This document shows, piece by piece, positions 9,796-16,122 of a stretch of 16,122 nt of DNA. A model generated the notes under the pieces. That model was not told where the DNA came from, ran no database searches, and saw nothing but the letters and a program-made list of their open reading frames with translations. Source of the DNA: Dunaliella salina (taxonomy: Eukaryota > Chlorophyta > Chlorophyceae > Chlamydomonadales > Dunaliellaceae); assembly GCA_002284615.2 (NCBI GenBank), contig MU070284.1:74955-91076 (forward strand), in the 5' to 3' direction. Positions within the stretch are counted from its first letter, which is position 1. The number at the start of each line of letters is the position of its first letter. Made by a program: the position numbers and the translations under genes.

Positions 9796-10415
9796 CTAGA
9801 TAAGAAATCTTGAAGGCAGTAAAGGGGGGTAAATTCCTTTGGGAGCGTAACTTGGTGGGGGCTTCCTTGAGGGACTCCAGTAGTTTCCAGACTCCCTGGA
9901 ATTTTTCAATGGCAAAAGCATGGTGATGGCTGCGGCATAGAAAGCATTACAGCCGTGCTGACAAGCATGTAGGTCAAGAGCGTCTGAGATGTGGTTGCTG
10001 GTACTATGACCAAATGATGCGATTTCAGTTTGTTGAAGGTTGTTATTGAGCATCCATGACCATCCATGACCAGGGGCATTGTCAGAGAAGCCTGCGCCTG
10101 GTTCATAGGTATAGAGCCGTTTCAAGGTAGGGTCATTTCTGTGTTGTAAATAGAATTTTCCAGAGACTCTGGTGGGACTGTATATGCTCCAAAAACGTTG
10201 TTTATAGCGTGTATACAAGTACGTACTTGGCAGTGGTAGCTAGTGTGCCCTTGTTGCTCAAAATACAAATTATTCGGGCAAGGGGGCATACCCAACTGCA
10301 TCATATGGCCGTTATGCAAGTGCTCATGAGTCACACCATGATGGTAGGTGCTGTTATCAGAAACAGCATACCTTGTAGAGGGTTGAGGCCCTGGATGCCA
10401 TTTTTGCGCAAGCAT
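9796..10415 (-). pseudogene. cysteine-peptidase-like segment at the 5' end of element A
   Basis: The frame from 10415 contains SYHCQVRTCIHAINNVFGAY followed by a PPESLEN turn. A Cys just before H-A-x-N-N resembles the active-site strip of papain-fold deubiquitinases of the Josephin type (C-x2-H-x2-N-N); here the nearest Cys is one residue closer to His, and another Cys lies five residues before it. After a frameshift near 10130 the protein continues as RLYTYEPGAGFSDNAPGHGW, with SWMLNNNLQQTEIASFGH and LHACQHGCNAFYAAA; the GHGW-SW part is a candidate for the catalytic His. Cysteine proteases (OTU or Ulp type) are known in some algal and other LINE proteins, such as the Dualen/RandI group. The assignment is tentative. 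Confidence 0.35.
10051..10070. repeat. 10-bp tandem duplication in the peptidase-like frame
   Basis: CATCCATGAC occurs twice head to tail (10051-10060 and 10061-10070). On the minus strand it encodes the repeated Gly-His-Gly-Trp / Ser-Trp part next to the candidate catalytic His. A 10-base insertion changes the frame. Confidence 0.9.
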
Positions 10416-10432
10416 CCAGTCTAGAATGTGGC

Positions 10433-10452
10433 TTACCTTGCCTTACCTTACC
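10433..10452 (-). repeat. 3' tail (GGTAA)4 of sequence C
   Basis: Four 5-base units read on the minus strand, one of them GGCAA. The stop codon of the upstream frame (TAA at 10450-10448) lies in the first unit, the same arrangement as in element B. The tail also marks the likely 5' edge of element A. Confidence 0.65.
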
Positions 10453-10918
10453 TTATCCACTTAATAGAAATCAAACACTGTGCAGATATGAGGCGTCGTG
10501 CCCAACAACAGGCCTCATCACTCTGCATACGTTTCTCCAGGGCTTGAATGAGGATACCTACACTGCCCAGACCCTCGATCAATCCAGAAAGCTGAGGTTG
10601 GCCAGCAAGGTTGCACCAAATTTGTGCAAATGTTTCGTGCCCATTGTGTTCAATTTGCCACAAATTTATCCCAAGCACATAAGCAATTAAAAAAAAAAAG
10701 TGCTCATCAAAGCCTTGGTACCGCGTGCTGCCGGGAACATCTGCCTGACCCCTATTAACTTCCTTCTTATTTTTCAGCAAGGAAGATTCACAGATCTTTG
10801 CACCATTGTGTCTCCCTTTTCTTAATTGATGCAGGAAGTGTCTTCTCCGCATGTTTGATGATTCTCTTTTTCTTTTCCCATTTTTTAGATTGTCAGCTTG
10901 GACAAAGCTAAACACCAA
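10448..10918 (-). pseudogene. unrecognised C-terminal coding segment (sequence C)
   Basis: An open frame of about 155 residues without an ATG at its 5' end (it begins at a TTG after a stop), so it is probably the C-terminal part of a longer protein or an exon. After a basic N-terminal part (NGKRKRESSNMRRRHFLHQL) it has a hydrophobic, protein-like stretch including EHFFFLIAYVLGINLWQIEH, IWCNLAGQPQLSGLIEGLG and ALEKRMQSDEACCWARRLIS, ending IKWIR. No known family is recognised. Because the stop falls in a GGTAA tail, I suspect a third retrotransposon 3' end; the frame itself shows no LINE knuckle. Confidence 0.35.
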
Positions 10919-11853
10919 GTATCACACTCAAGGGGCCCTCAAGCATGCAAGACAGGCAATTTGTTGTTAAGAGGATCAATTGCGACACAGCTCGTTGTCG
11001 AGTCTGAGAGCAACTTGCTGCTTTATGTAGCGATCAATAGGTCTATTGCAAAAGAAAAGAGCAGAAAAGAACAACAATACAGGCAGACAAGAAAGACTAC
11101 CAAAGGAAAGGAAGGAGATTTTTGCACAATATAATATTATAGACAAGAAGCACCTGTCGTACGGATGTGTATTTCTCTAGCAGAAGCCCATTAGGGACAG
11201 CGCCATGCCCTTGGGCACATGTATACAATATCATAATGTATACAAAAAATTGCATACCATTGATAGTAGCTGTGCGCGCCAATGATAATGATTCAGAAGA
11301 GAGCCTGTATGCAAAGAACCTTAAAGCCTGTGTGACTTCATTTTCCTCTTCCTGGATGCCCCTCTTCAAGTTCAGCAACTTGTTTGCAACAGTTTCTGCA
11401 GTAGTCATAGTATCCCTGGACAACCTAACCTCTGCTCCTGAGGTCAGCACACACATTTCTCCCATCTTGATAGGGCAACCCTGATCATAGTTATCAACAA
11501 CTGGCAAAACTGCTGATGCCTGTGTCTCAGACCACGAGTGTTGGCATTCATGCATCAATATTGAAGCGCATGCAAGGCATGCATGCAAGCACTCTTGCCA
11601 CATGTGGCAGCAACATTTTTCTCCTTGTCCAACTGGATAAGCTTGGCGGTCCTGAACAGCTAGAGCAGCTGTGCACCTCCTGCGCTGGATTTTTCAACCT
11701 GGTTGTCGTGAATGTAACCTTTGTCTTCGCACCCCACAAATGCCGAAAACATGGGAGACTCAAATTTTTTACGAGGGAGCACGCCAGAAACCGCAAAGCC
11801 ATGGCCACTAGCTCGCTATAGCCTCCAGCACACGGTTTGAAACCACCGAACAA
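10919..11853 (-). other. uncharacterised stretch with two overlapping minus-strand frames
   Basis: Frames at 11853-11548 and 11603-11097 have a protein-like flavour. The first contains KVTFTTTRLKNPAQEVHSCS and a possible Cys pair (HSCSSC, ACMPC); the second contains GAEVRLSRDTMTTAETVANK followed by LLNLKRGIQEEENEVTQALR. They overlap in neighbouring frames, which would fit one decayed gene with a frameshift, possibly the upstream part of sequence C. I considered a transposase of the KDZ type but found no decisive motif. Positions 10919-11096 show nothing else. Confidence 0.2.
11549..11586. promoter_or_regulatory. cluster of CATGCA motifs upstream of the flavodoxin gene
   Basis: CATGCA occurs three times and CATGCATGCA once within about 38 bases. 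In land plants CATGCA is the RY element bound by B3-domain factors, and CATGC is bound by an iron-response factor in rice. The cluster is about 550 bases before the flavodoxin start, and its role here is speculative. Confidence 0.15.
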
Positions 11854-11934
11854 ACCATTTGCACTTCCTAGCTGTCGGGAAACAAGTAATGTGATGTAGT
11901 GTCAAGTGTAGGGGTTTCCCTCTAGAGCATAGCT

Positions 11935-11994
11935 GACACACGCCTGCTACCTTCGTGGAGGGCACACGCCTGCACGCACAGGGGACACACGCTT
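11935..11994. promoter_or_regulatory. three CACACGC repeats upstream of the flavodoxin gene
   Basis: GACACACGCCTG (11935), GGCACACGCCTG (11961) and GGACACACGCTT (11983) are direct repeats spaced 26 and 23 bases apart. They lie 137-196 bases before the start codon, in the likely promoter or 5' UTR. No known factor is assigned. Confidence 0.25.
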
Positions 11995-12130
11995 CCCTTG
12001 TGCCAAGCTGCTGGCAGTTTAAAAGCTGCAATACACTCACACAATCGCCATAATTTAAAATTGCAATCACGTCGCACACACGTCTCGTCAACTATCTCCT
12101 TCGAGTCGAAGCAACACAACAATTGCAAGA

Positions 12131-14844
12131 ATGGCTCTCGCAAACAAGGGAACCCTGTGCAACTCCCTGCGCGCCGCTTCCAGGTGATTATTTGCTTACT
12201 ACGGCAACAATTATGTCCGCGTGCATTGTGGAAGATCAGCGCTGATGATGGCCTGTTTGCTTGCTCTCCTATTCTAGTCGCGCGACTGCTCAACACACGC
12301 GTCGATAGCAGTACTGAGGATATGTATATACACACGCGCGTTCACTAACAAGCCACTTGCGTGCACCCTGCAGGCCCCAGTCACGCGCAGTGAGGCCCAG
12401 CTTCGCAGCCCGCCGAAGGTGGGATCAGTTTCTTGAAGGACAGCCATAGACGTTCCCAGCTCATGCACCGAGCAGATACAAAGCACATGGACACTTAATT
12501 TTGCAACAACTGCAAGGAATTGATGGAATGCTGGCCCTAAGCAGCCGCAGTAACTTGTACACTTCTGGCACTGACACCTGCAGGGTGCTTGCGCCTGCCC
12601 CAGAGGCTGTGGGCATCTTCTACTCGGTGGGTAGTGCGGAGGGGTATGAGAATATTGGGATGTAATTCCCTAGTTATGGGCACTTTCTAGGCGCTGCCAG
12701 GTTTGAATTGTCATCTGCCGCTTCCGATTTACATTTGCATCATCGCATACAGTACTGCTGGTACTGAGACTGGGAATTGTTACCTTAAATGTGTATTTCA
12801 TGCAGACCTCCTCTGGCAACACTCAAGGCATCGCTGACATGATCAAGGAGGTATGTGACAGTGTGTAAGCAAAATTGCTGGATGTATTCAACTCATCATC
12901 AAGTTTACGAACAGCTGCGATGTAATGTGCAATACACTTTGACAAGCCGCTGTGCCGCTTCGCTTCTACTGCATCTCAGTAGATGACCTCACCTGCACTT
13001 CTTTCTGTGCAGAAAATGGGAGATGCTGCTGAGGCCCCCCAGGAGATTGGAGATGTTGAGAACCTGGAAAGCTTGAAGCAGTACGATGGCTTGATTGTTG
13101 GGTGAGTCTAAAGGGTGGAAATTGCTCTTTTCACTGCTTTTTCTGCAAATTGGTCAGCAGATATGTATAGGATGTTGTCCTGACGTGGCTTCGTTACCCA
13201 AGGCCATCAGGAAACTGGAAGTGAAAAGAATTGATTAAGAACATTGGTGTTAGCCAGAGGAATGGGACATGGCAAGTCATTGAATCCGACAGCATTTTTC
13301 TTGGATGAGGCTGCACCAGAAACCCAACAACTCCAGTTGGGTTATTTCTATCCTCAATGCGCAAATGCTGCAATGCCTCGGCCTGAAGCTAGGAAGAACA
13401 TCTTCAAAGTGGGACTGTGGACAGTAAGAAGCTTCCTTGCTTACCATGCTTGCGCTTCGCAGTTCCCCCACCTGGAACACAGGCGCAGATGAGGAGCGAT
13501 CAGGGACTGCATGGGACAATAAGCTTGGCAGCATCAAGCGTGAGTATTGACAGATGCTTCATATCAGGCATCTCCGGCCATGGATTAGCATTGAGTAACC
13601 CAAACTGAGTGCTTGTCAAAACTGTCTCTGCACTGAAGGAGGGGAGGGTCTCTTTTTATCACTGCACTGTTCTTCCCTCGCACACTGCGCTGACTGTCTG
13701 TCAATGCTGCCAATGTAAATGAGAAGAATGCATGCAAAACATTTCTACTCAACATATCAACTTCAGCCAGCTATTTTTTGTCTCTGTATGGAGAGAGGTC
13801 CTCTTATGCATGTAGCACTCTGGTTTCAAGCTCACTGAGCTTATTGCCTGCTGATGCTGTCAACATGAACGGGAAAGCATGTTTCCTGATTATGTCAACT
13901 GCTTGATGTTGCAGGAATGGATCTGGGTGGAAAGCCAGTGGCATGCTTTGGCGTAGGTGACAGTGCCAACTACGGTGACTACTACTGCGATGCCTTGGAA
14001 GAGATTTACTCCATCTTCAGGTGTGCCTCGTGCTCCTCTGTACTTCTCATTGATGGCACTCGTACAGTACCAACTAATATGACAATTGCTGTGGGCATAT
14101 GCGAGAAGTCGCATCAACCTTGTTGGTGGCATTGTTTAATCATCCTAATCATCCAAACAAAATGTGACACTACGAATCCTTACTTTCTGCAAAGTGAATG
14201 GCAAGAAATTTGTGAGAAACAGCACTGGGAGGCTTTAAGAGTTTAGGAGGGATTTAAGTGTCTTATTTAAATCTTAGTTGCACAGAACTGAGAGGATTCT
14301 TGTGAGCAATGTGCGATGTAAATGTTACTTTTCATTTCGAAGCAGCGAAAATCATTCTTTCACACTGCCTGAGATTTTTCATAACAATTTGCTGTGCTCT
14401 GTTTGTGCTGCAGCAATGCCAAGGGCAAGATGGTGGGCAAGTGGGCCTATAGCGAGGGAGAGTATGAGCACACCTACTCCAAGGTGTGTTGCATTTGTGG
14501 TCAGCCTTATGCAGTGCAATGTTCCTCAATGGCAAGTTAGTCTATCTGTGGCCCACTGATGTTTGTATTCGCATGTCACCTTCATGTGTATATGAAATGA
14601 AAAAATATTTTCCAACAATACTCTTTGTACCCCTATGTTGGGATTTCCATGCTATGACTACATTGTCCTCATTTGCAATTTACAACGTACGTAGCAAAGA
14701 GCATAAATCCTTCCGCATTTGCAGGCTGAGATTGAACCTGGTGTTTTCTGTGGCCTGGCCCTAGACCAAGATAACCAGGATGACTTGACACCCGCACGCG
14801 TGGATAAGTGGGTTGCTCAGATCAGGCAGGAGATGGGTGTATGA
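12131..14844 (+). CDS. FLD: plastid-targeted long-chain flavodoxin, nine exons
   Basis: Flavodoxin is a small FMN electron carrier that replaces ferredoxin downstream of photosystem I, classically under iron limitation. Exons: 12131-12183, 12374-12418, 12584-12626, 12806-12850, 13013-13101, 13463-13539, 13915-14020, 14414-14483, 14725-14844; all introns are GT-AG, phases agree, and the total of 648 bases gives 215 residues. Residues 1 to about 38 are rich in Ala, Arg and Ser with no acidic residue, as in a stromal transit peptide. The mature part starts near EAVGIFYS; the phosphate loop is TSSGNT (48-53), one Ser replacing the usual Thr. FMN-stacking Trp96 (SPTWNTG) and Tyr137 (GDSANY) are present. 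The loop [20 protein letters not shown] before GLALDQDNQ marks the long-chain class. An in-frame TAA at 12056-12058 precedes the ATG, which has a good context (A at -3, G at +4). Confidence 0.95.
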
Positions 14845-14930
14845 AGGAGACTTTCTCTAGCTGGAGAGAGCAGCCCCTAGCTGTAGATGTTACAGTGCAC
14901 ATAGCAGATTTAAATAGGAACGGATCCATG

Positions 14931-14969
14931 ATTGCCATGTGAAATGGATTCAACATGGCAATTGTGTAA
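14931..14969 (+). terminator. 3' UTR stem-loop and TGTAA poly(A) signal
   Basis: ATTGCCATGT (14931-14940) and ACATGGCAAT (14953-14962) form a perfect 10-bp stem with a 12-base loop. TGTAA (14965-14969) follows two bases later, 121 bases after the flavodoxin stop. TGTAA is the usual polyadenylation signal of green algae. Further TGTAA motifs occur at 15153 and 15168, so the exact cleavage site is open. Confidence 0.5.
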
Positions 14970-15529
14970 CATTGTACAGCCATTAGTTGAAAGGTTTAGT
15001 GATGCCTGCTCACCCACAGTATTGTTTTTGTACAATCTTCTTTGAAACTCAGCAAGCATTTTGCACAGCAACAGAAATAATGTTGCTGCCTTGTCTTGAC
15101 CAAGTCGTGCACCATTTTCTTTTGCTTTCAATTCAAACAAACATATTCATTTTGTAATCTGAGTGATTGTAAAGGATGTCTATTAAGATGTGCAGTACGA
15201 GTGAATGGAATGGTATAAAAAGGAGAAATATGCAGGACAATATGAAAGTACAATAATAAACACAATTTGTGATAATTTATGATAAGCTATCAGAGAGGTG
15301 GGAAGTAAATTTGTTACAAAAATAGGATGTGGATGCATTAGTAAAAAGGAAATAATTCTCTTCCCTCAGCTTAATCGTCAACATCTTAAATTGCATTCAT
15401 TGTGGGACAATGTAGGGAAAGTGAACAAATACTGTTGCAAAGTTAAGGGATACTTCAAACAAAAAACAGATAAAAATTAAAAATGTGAGGAATGGAAGAA
15501 GCTGATAGGCAATCAAATCTATGCAGGGT

Positions 15530-15563
15530 ATTTGCGGTATATTCGCGTGCATTTGCGGTATAT
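15530..15563. repeat. 13-bp direct repeat, 21-bp period
   Basis: ATTTGCGGTATAT occurs at 15530-15542 and 15551-15563. Confidence 0.85.
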
Positions 15564-15874
15564 AACAAAAGCCTGGCTATCATCTCCAAAGTAACATGTT
15601 ATATTTGAGCAGGACAAAATCACTTTTTTCCTACGTACGATGCCAAATTGGATGGTATCCCTGCTGCTAAGTGTTCGTTCGTTTTTTAAAGCGAGACAGT
15701 GGAATTCTTTTGTACGACAACTTTTGTGGGCTTTGTCTTTGGTGCAAAAATGCGAATTGTGTGTCTCTCTGAGTAGAGTGCTACATGTAAGTGGGTGGGC
15801 ATGCCCATGGGTTGAGCATCTGATTTTTTATCTGATTTAGTACAGAAATATGGTTAACGCTGCCATGGCCCTTA

Positions 15875-15958
15875 ACGCGCATGTATGCGCGTACGCGCGT
15901 GTTGGCATGCCAACACTGATTCATGAGTGTCAAGCGTCTCTATTGAAATGAATCAGTG
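15875..15958. repeat. alternating purine-pyrimidine run, palindrome and inverted repeat
   Basis: Positions 15875-15902 alternate purine and pyrimidine without a break for 28 bases. GTGTTGGCATGCCAACAC (15899-15916) is a perfect 18-bp palindrome. CACTGATTCAT (15914-15924) and ATGAATCAGTG (15948-15958) are perfect 11-bp inverted repeats with a 23-base loop. Each element overlaps the next by 3-4 bases. Confidence 0.85.
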
Positions 15959-16122
15959 AATACCAGGTTCAACCTTCATAACATATTCAATATAGCATGG
16001 CAGCAGATTTTGACATAATTCTGTGCTAGGGATTGGCAAGCAGAAAGGAACCTAAAAACATCACTGAAGAGCACCTCAGATGAAGTCTCAAGGATACACC
16101 ATAAAATCAAAGACCACACACA

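Larger units (their letters stand above)
5489..10432 (-). mobile_element. non-LTR retrotransposon A, decayed, RT palm missing
   Basis: Read 5' to 3' on the minus strand, the element contains a peptidase-like segment (10415-9796), an unrecognised segment (9709-9043), an APE-type endonuclease (8991-8175), a linker with a Cys-rich patch (7867-6695), the post-RT region and C-terminal knuckle (6732-5569), and a short 3' UTR ending in three TTGTAACCC units (5489-5515). Many stops and frameshifts show that it is dead. No Y-x-D-D reverse-transcriptase motif was found between endonuclease and post-RT region. The 5' boundary is set at the tail of sequence C and is uncertain. Confidence 0.7.
14970..16122. 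other. downstream non-coding stretch
   Basis: No gene is recognised. The sequence is AT-rich up to about 15480. Short open frames (15298-15480 and 15640-15840, both plus) show no motif. Structured elements lie at 15530-15563 and 15875-15958. Confidence 0.5.

Noticed and set aside
11998..12348. Plus-strand open frame across the flavodoxin start
   Set aside because: It is in a different frame, runs through exon 1 and intron 1, and has no recognisable content.
13917..14246. Single-exon flavodoxin-like frame
   Set aside because: It is exon 7 read through into intron 7; the spliced model continues at 14414 with correct phase.

Overview
The window is nuclear DNA from a photosynthetic eukaryote, most likely a green alga and perhaps a streptophyte (charophyte) alga. 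Three things point this way. The right part carries an intron-rich gene for a plastid-targeted long-chain flavodoxin, a protein that many algae keep and land plants have lost. A TGTAA motif, the usual green-algal poly(A) signal, lies 121 bases after its stop codon. The rest is non-coding DNA with long microsatellites and decayed non-LTR retrotransposons. The species itself cannot be named from this sequence.

Layout. Positions 1-4342 are mostly non-coding. They hold a degenerate tandem repeat with a perfect 19-bp inverted repeat, a (GA)n(TG)n compound microsatellite, a duplicated pair of (GT)n arrays, and what looks like the last exon of a plus-strand gene (2447-2575) with a possible upstream exon (1726-1797). 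Positions 4343-10452 are a head-to-tail stack of LINE-like elements, all on the minus strand. Element B (4343-5488) joins a PHD/chromodomain-like segment to a LINE C-terminal domain. Element A (5489 to about 10432) reads, 5' to 3' on the minus strand: a cysteine-peptidase-like segment, an unrecognised segment, an APE-type endonuclease with all catalytic motifs visible, a Cys-rich linker, and the region that normally follows reverse transcriptase, ending in a CCHC-like knuckle. The reverse-transcriptase palm is missing. A third minus-strand sequence, C, ends at 10433-10452. Each of the three 3' ends carries its own short tandem-repeat tail, and every tail unit contains GTAA. Positions 10919-12130 are mostly uncharacterised and serve as the flavodoxin upstream region.

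The flavodoxin gene (12131-14844, plus strand) has nine exons whose phases all match and encodes 215 residues. It is the only intact, confidently identified gene. It should carry electrons in the plastid stroma in place of ferredoxin, classically under iron limitation. Positions 14845-16122 hold its 3' UTR with a stem-loop before the poly(A) signal, then non-coding DNA with a 28-bp alternating purine-pyrimidine run overlapping an 18-bp palindrome.

The most unusual material is in the LINE stack: a protease-like segment ahead of APE, chromatin-reader-like modules beside a LINE C-terminal domain, and open reading frames whose stop codons are supplied by the 3' tail repeat.
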